Shown: piece after piece, positions 1 to 8,177 of the stretch
Numbering within the stretch: position 1 is the stretch's first letter
How the letters are laid out: each line of letters opens with the position of its first letter
Assembly (NCBI RefSeq): GCF_009709575.1
Contig: NZ_WIXO01000002.1
Location: 62,001-126,000 of the forward strand
Reading direction: 5' to 3'
Origin: Streptomyces taklimakanensis
Lineage (GTDB): Bacteria; Actinomycetota; Actinomycetes; Streptomycetales; Streptomycetaceae
Length of the DNA stretch: 64,000 nucleotides
The notes under the pieces: model-generated
Seen by the model: only the letters and a program-made list of their open reading frames with translations
Database searches by the model: none
Told to the model about the DNA's origin: nothing
Translations under genes and position numbers: made by a program

Positions 1-236
1 TCCGTCCCGGCCAACAGGCCGAGCAGCAGCATGAGGTATCCCCGGCGGGTGTCGTCGGCGTCCTCCAGGGCGGCCACCAGGAGCGGTACGGCGCCCGGCG
101 CCTCCTGGGAGGCCTCACCGTCCTTCCACAACTCTCCCGTCAGGCGCAGGAACGCCTCGTCGGCGCGGTCCGGCGGGGCCTGGAGCAGGTCGGTCAGGTG
201 GGCGTCGACCGTCGGGCCGACCGGTGGAGCGCTCAT
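1..236 (-). CDS. HEAT-like repeat protein, truncated at the window edge
   Basis: This is the N-terminal part (about 78 residues) of a leftward gene that leaves the window at base 1. It starts at the ATG complementary to 234-236, with an AAAGGA-type ribosome site about 10 bases upstream. The visible protein is acidic and helical, with leucine-rich segments such as AVPLLVAALEDADD, which resemble one helical hairpin of HEAT or armadillo repeats. Such repeats bind proteins and have no reaction of their own. It is the last gene of a leftward operon after the aminomutase, with an 88-base gap. The fold call is an inference from residue pattern only, and the role is unknown. Confidence 0.55.
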   Translation of the reverse strand, partial: MSAPPVGPTVDAHLTDLLQAPPDRADEAFLRLTGELWKDGEASQEAPGAVPLLVAALEDADDTRRGYLMLLLGLLAGT

Positions 237-324
237 GGTGGGGCATCCTTTCGGGCGCGGGCTCTCGGGTGGGGGTGCGGGTGCGGGCTCTCGGGCGGGT
301 GCGCGGGGACGCGGTGCCGTGCCG

Positions 325-1938
325 TCAGCGCAGCACGGCGCCCGCGTGACGGCCGACGGCCTCCAGGAACTCGCCGCGCGAGAGGGCGGCGGCGACCAAC
401 TCGATGTCGTCGGCCATGTACCGGTCCTCGTCCAGGACCGGCACCAGCGCGCGCACCGCGTCGTGGGCGGCCTTCGCCGCGGGGCTCAGGCCCTCGTACC
501 GGCCGGAGACGTCGACGGCCTGGGCGGCGGCGAGGAACTCGACGGCGAGGATCTTGTTGTTGTTCTCCAGCACGCGGCGGGCGTTGCGGGCCGCGATCAG
601 CCCCATGCTCACCACGTCCTGGTTGTCGCCGTTGGACGGCACGCTCTGGATGCTGGCGGGACCGATGGTGCGGTTCTCGGCCACCAGGGCGGTCGCCGGG
701 TACTGCGCGCCGGCGAAGCCGCTGTGCAGACCGGGATCGCCGGCGACGAGGAACTCCGGGAGCCCGTAGCTCAAGTGGCGGTTGAGGACCCGGTTGATCT
801 GCCGCTCGGCCAGGACGCCGAGCTGGGTGAGCGCGATCGTGACGAAGTCCATGGCGAAGGCGATGGGCTGGCCGTGGAAGTTCGCGCCGTGGAAGATCTC
901 CCGGCCCTCGAAGAACAGCGGGTTGTCGTTGGCCGAGTTGAGCTCGATCTCCAGCTTCTTCGCCGCGTGGTAGAGGGTGTCGCGCACGGCGCCGACGACC
1001 TGCGGGATCGCGCGCAGCGAGTACGCCTTCTGCAGGTAGATGTCCGAGCGCTGGACCTCCTTGCCGGATTCCTTGCTCTCCTGGAGCCGGCGCCGCAGGT
1101 CCGCGTGCTCGACGGTCAGGCGGCTGCCCTCCATCAGCGCCCGCATGTTGGCCGCTGTGTCGATCTGGCCCTCGTGCGGGCGCGCGATGTCGTGTCCCTC
1201 GGCCAGGAACGGGCTGGTGGAGCCGCGCAGCGCCTCGATGAGCAGTGCCGTGACGATCTCGGCCTGGCGCACCTGGGTGAACGCGCGGCCCACCACGAGC
1301 GACCCCAGGCCGGTCATCGCCGACGTGCCGTTGATCAGTGCCAGCCCCTCCTTGAAGCGCAGCCGGAGCGGCTCGACGCCCAGCTCGCCGAGGACCTTGC
1401 GGGTCTGCACGGGCTTGCCGTCGCGCAGGACGTAGCCCTCGCCGATCAGCGTGCCGGCCACGTGGGACAGGGGGGCGAGGTCGCCGCTGGCCCCCAGGGA
1501 GCCGATCTGCGGGATGGCGGGGGTGACCCCCTGGTTGAGGTAGAGGGCCAGGCGCTCCAGGATCTCCGGGCGGACGGCGGAGTGGCCCTTGGCCAGCGTG
1601 TTGAGGCGGGCGGCGACGATGGCGCGGGCCTCGTCCTCGGCGAACAGGGGACCGACGCCGGCGCTGTGGCTGCGGACCAGGTTGGTCTGCAGCTCGGTCT
1701 CCTTGGACTTGTCGACCTGCATGTAGATCATCTCGCCGTAGCCGGTGGTCACCCCGTAGATCGGGATGTTCTGCTCGGCGATGTCCTCGAAGAGCCTGCG
1801 GTTCCTGCGCACCTTGGCCAGCGCGTCGTCGCCGATCCGAGCCGGGGCGCCCTCCTCGGCCACCCGGCGAACCGCGTCGATGGTCAGGCCCTCCCCGTCG
1901 AAGGCGACCGGAACGGCGATGGTCTCGACTGCAGTCAC
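325..1938 (-). CDS. MIO-dependent L-tyrosine 2,3-aminomutase (SgcC4-like)
   Basis: The 537-residue protein belongs to the aromatic ammonia-lyase/aminomutase family. The Ala150-Ser151-Gly152 triad in GSLGASGDLAP cyclises to the MIO electrophile. Tyr61 in YGVTTGYGE, Glu69 and His91 (NLVRSHSAG) match, with a constant offset of two, the SgcC4 residues Tyr63, Glu71 and His93. Similarity to SgcC4 as I remember it runs through the whole protein, so conversion of L-tyrosine to beta-tyrosine is more likely than simple ammonia loss. The start is a GTG with GGAG about 10 bases upstream. It lies 42 bases after a stand-alone adenylation enzyme, as expected if beta-tyrosine is activated next. A phenylalanine aminomutase is the main alternative. 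Confidence 0.9.
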   Translation of the reverse strand: MTAVETIAVPVAFDGEGLTIDAVRRVAEEGAPARIGDDALAKVRRNRRLFEDIAEQNIPIYGVTTGYGEMIYMQVDKSKETELQTNLVRSHSAGVGPLFAEDEARAIVAARLNTLAKGHSAVRPEILERLALYLNQGVTPAIPQIGSLGASGDLAPLSHVAGTLIGEGYVLRDGKPVQTRKVLGELGVEPLRLRFKEGLALINGTSAMTGLGSLVVGRAFTQVRQAEIVTALLIEALRGSTSPFLAEGHDIARPHEGQIDTAANMRALMEGSRLTVEHADLRRRLQESKESGKEVQRSDIYLQKAYSLRAIPQVVGAVRDTLYHAAKKLEIELNSANDNPLFFEGREIFHGANFHGQPIAFAMDFVTIALTQLGVLAERQINRVLNRHLSYGLPEFLVAGDPGLHSGFAGAQYPATALVAENRTIGPASIQSVPSNGDNQDVVSMGLIAARNARRVLENNNKILAVEFLAAAQAVDVSGRYEGLSPAAKAAHDAVRALVPVLDEDRYMADDIELVAAALSRGEFLEAVGRHAGAVLR

Positions 1939-1980
1939 GGTTACTCACTCCAAGCGTGTCGGGGGTGAAGCGGATGGGGG

Positions 1981-4602
1981 TCAGGCCACGGGGGCCGTCG
2001 TGCGCAGCCGCGAGCGGTCCACCTTTCCCGCCGCGTTGCGGGGCAGACGTCCGGGCACCTCGTGGAAGGTCGCGGGCAGGTGCAGCGCGCCGAAGTGCCG
2101 GCGCAGGTGGGCGCGCCACTCGCGGGCGGCCCCGACCGGCCGGCCGGCCGCGTCCCGCCGGGGGACGACGTGCACGGCCAGCCGCCGGACGAGCCCGGAG
2201 CGCGCCTCGACGAGCGGGACCACCGCGCACTCCAGGACGGACGCGTGCGCGGCCAGGGACGCCTCGATCTCCGTCAGCTCGACACGGTTGCCCGAGAGTT
2301 TGATCTGGAAGTCCTCGCGCCCGCGGAACTCCAGCGTCCCGTCGGGCAGCCGGCGGCCGAGGTCGCCGGTGCGGTACCAGCCCGCAGGGTCCTCCGGGTC
2401 GTCCAGCCAGTCCACCGGGCGGAAGGGCGCGCCGTCGCCGCCGTCGAGGTATCCCGGGGTCACGTGGGGGGAGCGGACGACGATGCCGCCGGTGACCCCG
2501 ACCGGGCAGGTCAGGTCGTCCTCGTCCAGCACCAGCACCTGACGGCCCGGTATCGGCCGGCCGATCGGGACGGGCCCGGAGACCGCGTCGGTGGCCTCGT
2601 GCCAGGTGGCGGCGATGGTCTCGGTGGGCCCGTACAGGTTGAAGATCCTGGTGTCGGGCAGCACCCGGCGCAGGCCGCCGACGAGTTCGCCCGTCAGGGC
2701 CTCGCCCATGAGCAGCAGGTGGCTCAGGCAGCGGGGCCGCCGCCCGGCGGCCGTTCCGGCGATCACCTCCACAAGGTCGCGGGCGAAGCCGGGGACCGTC
2801 TGCAGGTGGGTGATCCGCTGCTCCGCCAGCCAGGGCACGAGCCGGTCGGGGTTGAGGCGGATCTCCTCGGGGAGGACGTACAGCGTGCCCCCGGCGACCA
2901 GGGTGGCGCAGACCTCGGCCAGCGCCGGGTCGTGCTCGGGGGAGACCCACTGCGCCACGCGGGCCCCGGGCCCCATCCCGAACCGGTCGCCCATCCAGTG
3001 GGCGAACTGGGCCAGCGCACCGTGGGTCTGGACGATGCCCTTGGGGCGCCCGGTCGATCCCGAGGTGAAGGCGACGTAGGCGTGGTCGCCGGGGTCGACG
3101 GCGGGCGGCGCGGGGAACGCGGCGGGTCGCGGACCGCCCTCCGCGGCGGCCAGGACCCGGCCGCCGATCCCGTCGCGGTACCACCGGACCAGGTCGTCAC
3201 CGTCCGGTTCGTCCTCGACGAGCAGGCAGGCGGGCCGCAGGGCGGCGAGCATCGCCCGGCCGCGCTCCCCGGCCGGCCCCGGTGCCATCCACAACAGCCG
3301 CGCACCGGACGCCATCACGCCGAGCAGGGCCGCGATCCGCAGCGGTCCGGGGGGCATCCGGACGGCGACCGAGTCGCCGCGTCCCACACCGACCGCGCCG
3401 AGCCGCCACGCGATGCGGCCGGCCAGGGCGTCGAGCCGGCGGTAGTCCGTGGCGCGGCCGGCCCACACGACGGCGGGACCGCCGGTGCCGGCGTGCCCGG
3501 CGACGCTCGCGGGCACCGCGCGCGCGCCGGGCGGGCCGCCTGCCGCCGGGCGTGCGGCGGCCCCCTTCGCGGCGGTGAGGTCGGGACGCGGCGGCGGCTC
3601 GGCCACGGGGGCCGCCGGCGCGGCCGCGGCCGCCGTCAGCTGGGCGCGCAGCCGGTCCAGGACGTCCGTCGCGGCGTCCGTGTCGTACACCGCGGGCCGG
3701 TACTCCAGGCGGCCGGCGATCGCGGGCGACACCTCGTCGAGCACGAGGGCGAGCCCGGCGGACAGGCGCGCGCGGCCCGGTGCGACCGGCCGCGCCCGCA
3801 CGCCCGCCAGGCGCAGGGCGGCGCGCGCCGCGCGGTGGTCGGCGAACACCGCGTCGCAGCCGGGGACGTCCGACGGACCGCGGCCGGGGTGCGGCATCCG
3901 CGCCAGCAGTTCGCGGAAGGTGGCGCCGCCGGCGCGGCCACCGCGGCGCAGTAGCAGAGCGCGGAACGCCGCGAGCACGACGCCGGCCGGGGAGGCGCCC
4001 TCGGAGTCGGCGACGGTCGCCACGTCGCGGGCCAGGTCCCCGTCCCAGGAGAAGGGCAGGACCGCCCCGTCGTACCGGGGCCGCTCCGCTTCGCGGCCGG
4101 GGGAGGCGGGCGACGCGGTCGCCGGGGCGGGGGAGCCGCCGGGCGCGCCGTCCGTTCCCGTCCGCCGACGCCCGTACGCCGCCGTCAACAGACCGAGCAG
4201 ACCGACGAACGCGTCTTCGTCCATCGGCCGGTCCGCGGCCACGAACAGGACGTGCTCCAGGGGGGCGAGCCGGGCCGCCGAGATCCGGACCCCGGAGGGG
4301 GAGGGGACCGGCTCGGCGGCCCAACGGTCGCACAGCTCCGCGGCGAGAGCGTCGGCGTCGGGGCCCGCGCCGGTGCCGGTGCCGACGCCGGTGCCGACGC
4401 CGGCCACGGTCAGCGAGCCGAAGTCGGTCAGGCAGAGGGAGCCGGCGCCCCCGGATCCGTCGCGGTGCGCGCGCACGGCCTCGCCCCACGCCTCACGCAG
4501 GGCCGACAGGTCGAGGGGCCCGGTCAGGCGGAAACCCGCCCACCGGAAGGGAAGGGGGGCGCCGCACGCGTGATCCACTGCCGCTTGGATGTCCACAGGC
4601 AC
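1981..4602 (-). CDS. Stand-alone adenylation enzyme with degenerate C-like N-terminus (SgcC1-like)
   Basis: About 873 residues. The second half is a full NRPS adenylation domain: A3 TSGSTGRPKG near residue 511, FNLYGPTET, WYRTGDLGRRLPDG, and the A10 lysine in NAAGKVDRS. Residues at the specificity positions read D-P-A-Q-L-M-L-A-A-K. This is not an ordinary tyrosine code, and the proline in second place suggests an unusual amino acid. No carrier domain follows. The first 350 or so residues look like a condensation domain without HHxxxDG and contain a low-complexity GVGTG run. Lying directly upstream of the aminomutase, it probably activates beta-tyrosine for a carrier protein outside the window. 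The start is uncertain: GTG at 4602 is used here, and an in-frame ATG at 4803 lies inside 13-bp repeats. Confidence 0.8.
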   Translation of the reverse strand: MPVDIQAAVDHACGAPLPFRWAGFRLTGPLDLSALREAWGEAVRAHRDGSGGAGSLCLTDFGSLTVAGVGTGVGTGTGAGPDADALAAELCDRWAAEPVPSPSGVRISAARLAPLEHVLFVAADRPMDEDAFVGLLGLLTAAYGRRRTGTDGAPGGSPAPATASPASPGREAERPRYDGAVLPFSWDGDLARDVATVADSEGASPAGVVLAAFRALLLRRGGRAGGATFRELLARMPHPGRGPSDVPGCDAVFADHRAARAALRLAGVRARPVAPGRARLSAGLALVLDEVSPAIAGRLEYRPAVYDTDAATDVLDRLRAQLTAAAAAPAAPVAEPPPRPDLTAAKGAAARPAAGGPPGARAVPASVAGHAGTGGPAVVWAGRATDYRRLDALAGRIAWRLGAVGVGRGDSVAVRMPPGPLRIAALLGVMASGARLLWMAPGPAGERGRAMLAALRPACLLVEDEPDGDDLVRWYRDGIGGRVLAAAEGGPRPAAFPAPPAVDPGDHAYVAFTSGSTGRPKGIVQTHGALAQFAHWMGDRFGMGPGARVAQWVSPEHDPALAEVCATLVAGGTLYVLPEEIRLNPDRLVPWLAEQRITHLQTVPGFARDLVEVIAGTAAGRRPRCLSHLLLMGEALTGELVGGLRRVLPDTRIFNLYGPTETIAATWHEATDAVSGPVPIGRPIPGRQVLVLDEDDLTCPVGVTGGIVVRSPHVTPGYLDGGDGAPFRPVDWLDDPEDPAGWYRTGDLGRRLPDGTLEFRGREDFQIKLSGNRVELTEIEASLAAHASVLECAVVPLVEARSGLVRRLAVHVVPRRDAAGRPVGAAREWRAHLRRHFGALHLPATFHEVPGRLPRNAAGKVDRSRLRTTAPVA

Positions 4603-5025
4603 ATTGTTCGGCCGGGCCCGCGGGGTGTGCTTCTCCTGGAGTGCGGAGGTCGCGCGGGGGCCGCCCGCGGGGAGGGGCACGTGCCCACTTCGCCATGTCC
4701 CCGCCCCAGGGGTCCCCGGCCCCGGCCCCGGCCCGGGCCCGGCAGAGCCTCGGGGCTCAGCCGTGTGAGGTCGTCCAAGGTCCGCCTCGTCGACCGGCGG
4801 CATCGATCGGCGGCGTCGATCGGCGGCGTCGACCGGCGGCGTCGGCCGGTCGCCGCCGGTCCCTCTCCTCCGCGGCCGGGCCCCGGACGGCACCGGACCG
4901 GGGAGCGCAGAGTGAGTTGCTTGAAGCAATTTACGAGATGCGGCTCAGGACCGGTGATCACTAACGTCGTTCACGGCCGAACGGACAGGGACGGCCGATC
5001 CCCCCATCACGTTTGGAGTGCCTCT
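4603..5025. promoter_or_regulatory. Divergent intergenic region upstream of the apoprotein
   Basis: This 423-base gap separates the leftward adenylation gene from the rightward apoprotein gene and should hold both promoters. It contains four tandem 13-bp repeats (4792-4843) and a perfect TTGCTT-G-AAGCAA palindrome at 4917-4929 in a locally AT-rich stretch. The palindrome resembles half-sites bound by MarR-type repressors, which is an inference from shape only. No confident -10/-35 pair was identified. Confidence 0.45.
4792..4843. repeat. Four tandem 13-bp repeats
   Basis: The unit GAYCGGCGGCRTC occurs four times back to back at 4792-4804, 4805-4817, 4818-4830 and 4831-4843, with only C/T and A/G variation. 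A 13-bp period is not a multiple of three, and the block lies upstream of the likely start of the adenylation gene. It could be a replication-slippage tract or a multi-site binding region. Confidence 0.7.
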
Positions 5026-5469
5026 ATGACCACCAAGAGCAAGTTCGGTTCCCTCGCCCGTGCCGGTGCCGCCGTCGCGCTCGCCGCCGGCCTGACCGCC
5101 GCCTTCCAGCCGGCCGCCGTGGCGGCGACGCCAGCCGTGACGGTGACTCCCGCCACGGGGCTGGCCGACGGCGACACGGTGACCGTGAAGGGCACCGGCC
5201 TCACCCCCGGGGTCGTCTACCACGTCGCGCAGTGCGAACTCGTCACCTCGGGCTCCTACGGGTGCGACCCGACCACCGTGGTGGACGTGACCGCGGACGC
5301 CCAGGGTGAAGTCACCGCGCAGATCACCGTCCACCGGACCTTCGAGGCCGTCAAGGGCGCCGACGGCACTCCGTCCGGCACGGTCGACTGCTCGGTCAGC
5401 GCCTGCCAGGTGGGTCTGGGCGACGACTTCGGACAGGGAGGTGGCGGCCAGCAGATCACCTTCGGCTGA
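5026..5469 (+). CDS. Secreted chromoprotein apoprotein, neocarzinostatin/macromomycin family
   Basis: A 147-residue preprotein. An N-terminal signal peptide (two Lys, a hydrophobic LARAGAAVALAAGLTAAF run, cleavage near AVAA-TPAV) precedes a mature domain of about 113 residues. That domain has the family signatures TPATGLADGDTVTV, YHVAQC, VTADAQG and GTVDCSVSACQVGLGDD. Four cysteines in the usual two pairs (QCELVTSGSYGC and DCSVSAC) should form two disulfides in an immunoglobulin-like beta-barrel that binds an enediyne chromophore. Among members I remember, macromomycin/auromomycin is closest. These proteins are exported, carry the drug and contribute to self-protection. It is divergent from beta-tyrosine genes, which fits a chromoprotein enediyne locus. 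Confidence 0.92.
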   Translation: MTTKSKFGSLARAGAAVALAAGLTAAFQPAAVAATPAVTVTPATGLADGDTVTVKGTGLTPGVVYHVAQCELVTSGSYGCDPTTVVDVTADAQGEVTAQITVHRTFEAVKGADGTPSGTVDCSVSACQVGLGDDFGQGGGGQQITFG

Positions 5470-5483
5470 TACCGCCCCCGCAC

Positions 5484-5511
5484 CGCCCCGCACCATCCCC
5501 ACGGCGGGGCG
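5484..5511 (+). terminator. Hairpin after the apoprotein gene
   Basis: An 8-bp GC-only inverted repeat (CGCCCCGC and GCGGGGCG, 12-base loop) begins 15 bases after the apoprotein stop. It has no T-run, which is normal for actinomycete terminators. Confidence 0.45.
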
Positions 5512-5626
5512 GAACGCGACCGGACCACGGGCCGGGCTCTCCGGGACGGGCACGCGCGAGGCGTGCCGCACCCGGCGCGCCCGGCCCCCTGCCGTGCGGT
5601 CCCCGCGCCGCCCCGAAGCGGGCCGG

Positions 5627-6214
5627 CTACGCGACCGCCCCCAGCGCGGCCGGCCGGCCGGCCGCGCGCACCCCGCCCAGCCACACCACCTGCGACACCA
5701 TGCGCATCAGCCGCTCGGCCTCGGGAGAGACCTCGGTGCCCGGCTCGGACGGTTGCGCCGGCACCCGGGACACGGCCGCGCCCACCGGCGTCGGCCAGCC
5801 GCGCAGCGCGTGCCCGATGGTGCGCAGGGTGGCGAGGGTCGAGGCCGCCCCCTGGGAGGAGGTGCCCACCGCGACCGTGCCGATCGCGCGCCCGTCCAGG
5901 TACGGCAGCGGCCCGCCGATGTCGTTCGCGAAGTCGAGCGCGTTCTTCAACAGCCCCGACACGGTGGCGTGGTACGTCGGCGAGACCAGGACCACGCCGT
6001 CGGCGCGGCGCAGCTCGCCGAGGAAGTCCGCCACGCCCTCGTGTGTCTCCTCCAGCCCCGGCCGGTACGCCGGGAAGTCGATCTCGGCACCGGTGAAGAC
6101 CCGTGCCGTCGCGCCGTGTTCGACGCATCGCCGGGCACACCAGTCGGCCACCCGGTCCGATGTCGAGCCCGCCCGCAGCGATCCGCTGACCAGGACGATG
6201 TGCGGTGTTCCCAT
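5627..6214 (-). CDS. NADPH-dependent FMN reductase (internal start)
   Basis: From the ATG complementary to 6212-6214 this frame encodes 195 residues of a flavodoxin-like NADPH:FMN reductase. The N-terminal phosphate loop VSGSLRAGSTSDRV binds FMN phosphate, SPTYHATVSGLLKNALDF follows, and GTSSQGAAST lies further on. GGAAGG at proper spacing supports an independent translation start. Its likely job is to supply reduced flavin to a two-component oxygenase. The preceding PHBH-type monooxygenase normally reduces its own FAD, so its true partner may be another enzyme. It shares its frame and stop with the long fused frame. Confidence 0.7.
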   Translation of the reverse strand: MGTPHIVLVSGSLRAGSTSDRVADWCARRCVEHGATARVFTGAEIDFPAYRPGLEETHEGVADFLGELRRADGVVLVSPTYHATVSGLLKNALDFANDIGGPLPYLDGRAIGTVAVGTSSQGAASTLATLRTIGHALRGWPTPVGAAVSRVPAQPSEPGTEVSPEAERLMRMVSQVVWLGGVRAAGRPAALGAVA

Positions 6215-7444
6215 GGCCTTGCCACCTTCCGTTGTGTGCCCCGCCGCCGGGGGGCGGGGTCTGCCGGGGCGCCGCGGCCGCGGTTCCCGGCCGACGACGT
6301 CGGCGCGGTCCGCGTTCCTGCGGCCCGCGGCTCCCGTGCGGGCGTCGCGGCGTTCCTCGACCGCCGGGTCCGCGCCCCGGTCGAGCGCTCCCTGACGGCG
6401 CGACCGCAGTACCACCGCGGCGGTCCGCTCCATGCGCCCGTGCGCGTAGGCGGCCAGGGCCGCCGGGATGTCGGCGCACGAGACCACCGCGTCGACCAGC
6501 GCCACCGCGTCCTCCAGCGCCACGCCGGCCCCCTGACCGAGCGTCGGAACCACCAGACGGGCGGCGTCGCCGAGCAGCGCCACACGTCCGTCGACCCAGC
6601 GCGGCGCCGGGTCGCGGTCATGGACGTCGGTGACGGCGATGTCCCCCGGGTCGGTGCCGCGTACCAGCTCGGTGACAGGTGCGTACCAGCCGTCCAGGGC
6701 CGTGAGCAGCGCGCGTCGGGCACCGGGGCCGCCCAGGGCGGGCCAGACTCCGGGCGGTGAGGTGATCTCGGCCGTCCAGTGGAGGGCGTCCCCGCCGGCG
6801 GGGACGATGGCCAGCCGGACGCCCCGGCCGCTGACGACGTGTTCACGCCCCCCGAACGCGGGGCCGCGGGCACGGCCGCGCACCGAGGTGTAGCCGCGGT
6901 ACCGCGGGGGTCCGTCGTCCAGCATGCGCCGCCGCACCACCGAGCGGATGCCGTCGGCGGCCACCAGTGCCCCGCAGCCGAGTGTGGTGTCGTCGGACAG
7001 GTGCACGGAGACGGATTCGCCGCGCCCGGCGTACCCCTCCACCGAGGTGTCCGGACGCACGACCGCCCCCGCGGCCAGCGCCTCGTCGAGGAGGATCCGG
7101 TGCAGGGCGGAGCGGAGCAGGAGGACCCGTGGGGCCCCCGGCCGCCGGTCCGCGGCGCCGACGGGACCCTCCGCGAGCACGGTGCCGCGGCTGTCCATCA
7201 GCACGCGCACCCCGTCGGACGCGGTGACGTGGCCGGCCTTCCGGATGCGTGCTCCGACGCGGCCGCCGAGCGCGTCGGCGGCCCGCATCCCGTCGGGGTG
7301 GAGCACCAGGCCGGGCCCACCGGCACCGATCCGCCCCGCGCGCTCGACGACGGTGACGTCGAAACCCCGCGCGGCGAGCCCCGCCGCCGCGGCCAGCCCG
7401 CCAATGCCACCGCCCGCGACGACCACGCTGCGGCGCCGTGTCAT
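5627..7444 (-). CDS. FAD-dependent monooxygenase read in frame into an FMN reductase
   Basis: A single open frame of 605 residues. Residues 1-360 or so are a PHBH-type flavin monooxygenase: the FAD site VAGGGIGGLAAAAG near residue 10, and the GDAARLVVPTLGQGAG motif that binds the FAD pyrophosphate. From about residue 410 the frame continues, without a stop, into a complete NADPH-dependent FMN reductase. The joint is Arg/Pro-rich and poorly conserved in look. A good ribosome site (GGAAGG) and an ATG lie exactly where the reductase should begin, so the reductase may also be made separately. Either this is a true fusion or the monooxygenase lost its stop through a frameshift. The start at 7444 has AAAGGGA upstream. 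It may hydroxylate an aromatic unit of the neighbouring enediyne-type pathway. Confidence 0.75.
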   Translation of the reverse strand: MTRRRSVVVAGGGIGGLAAAAGLAARGFDVTVVERAGRIGAGGPGLVLHPDGMRAADALGGRVGARIRKAGHVTASDGVRVLMDSRGTVLAEGPVGAADRRPGAPRVLLLRSALHRILLDEALAAGAVVRPDTSVEGYAGRGESVSVHLSDDTTLGCGALVAADGIRSVVRRRMLDDGPPRYRGYTSVRGRARGPAFGGREHVVSGRGVRLAIVPAGGDALHWTAEITSPPGVWPALGGPGARRALLTALDGWYAPVTELVRGTDPGDIAVTDVHDRDPAPRWVDGRVALLGDAARLVVPTLGQGAGVALEDAVALVDAVVSCADIPAALAAYAHGRMERTAAVVLRSRRQGALDRGADPAVEERRDARTGAAGRRNADRADVVGREPRPRRPGRPRPPAAGHTTEGGKAMGTPHIVLVSGSLRAGSTSDRVADWCARRCVEHGATARVFTGAEIDFPAYRPGLEETHEGVADFLGELRRADGVVLVSPTYHATVSGLLKNALDFANDIGGPLPYLDGRAIGTVAVGTSSQGAASTLATLRTIGHALRGWPTPVGAAVSRVPAQPSEPGTEVSPEAERLMRMVSQVVWLGGVRAAGRPAALGAVA

Positions 7445-7560
7445 GAGTGGGTCCCTTTCCGTCTTTCCGTCTTTGCCGTCGGTGTCGGTGTCGGTGCCGG
7501 TCTTCCCGCCTCCGGACGGCCTCGCGGCCCGTCCTCGTGCGGTACGCCGCAGGAGCGGCC

Positions 7561-7593
7561 GGTGCGGTGCCGGTGCGGTGCCGGTGCGGTGCC
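7561..7593. repeat. Three 11-bp tandem repeats
   Basis: GGTGCGGTGCC is repeated three times exactly, then decays into shorter GGTGCC and GGTCGGTGCC units to about 7610. It looks like a simple slippage repeat. No function is evident. Confidence 0.65.
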
Positions 7594-8126
7594 GGTCGGT
7601 GCCGGTGCCGCCTTGGGTCCGAGGAACCCCTCGTGGACCTGCCCGGAAACGGCGTCCGGCGTTTCCGTGGCCGGATCGGCCCCGTCACCTCCGCACCGAC
7701 CTCGCCGCCCGGTTCGCGCAGGTCGGAGCCGGACACCCGTGTCCCTTCCGAACTCGTCGGACGCCCTGCCACCTCCCGCGCCGGCACGCCCGCGGGGACG
7801 GGGATACGGGAGGCACGGACGCGGCCGACCGGTCACGGGAGGAGCGCCGACAGCGGACGGGCGGTCGGCCGGGCAGGACGGTGCCGAGCAAACCACGGGC
7901 CGCACGGCGGGGCAACGGACCCCGGGGGAAGCACGGCGACTTCACCAACTCGGCCGTCCCACGGCTCCGTTCCGCCTCTCCGGAGGGAGCCGACCTGTCC
8001 AGGTCGCCTTCCGCTCGGACTTCCCGGGCGGGCACCTCGCCGACGTGTACGGCCGCCGACCGGCGCCGCACGGTCCGGCAGCGGCGAAGATGCGACCCGT
8101 CCGAGCCGCTGAAAGCATGTTCCCCT

Positions 8127-8146
8127 GTATACCGATGTATACCGAC
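8127..8146 (+). promoter_or_regulatory. Tandem TGTATACCGA operator-like repeat
   Basis: Two exact, adjacent copies of TGTATACCGA (8127-8136 and 8137-8146) stand 31 bases before the start of the 59-residue gene, in sequence much richer in A/T than the surroundings. The 10-bp period puts both copies on one face of the helix, and each holds the self-complementary GTATAC. This layout suggests an operator or an activator site near the -10 region. Confidence 0.5.
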
Positions 8147-8177
8147 CCGGAGGAACCCGGGGGAAGGAGCAAGGAAC

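Larger units (their letters stand above)
7445..8177. other. Long intergenic region with no supported gene
   Basis: These 733 bases separate the leftward monooxygenase from the rightward 59-residue gene. Open frames here have arginine/proline-rich shadow composition and no ribosome site. The region contains an 11-bp tandem repeat at 7561-7593 and a tandem TGTATACCGA pair at 8127-8146 just before the small gene. Promoters for both flanking genes should be inside. Confidence 0.5.

Noticed and set aside
31..1968. Plus-strand open frame opposite the aminomutase
   Set aside because: The aminomutase on the minus strand has the MIO motif and complete family similarity.
7561..7610. Tandem GGTGCGGTGCC repeats as a CRISPR array
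   Set aside because: No spacers, unit only 11 bp, and no cas genes.
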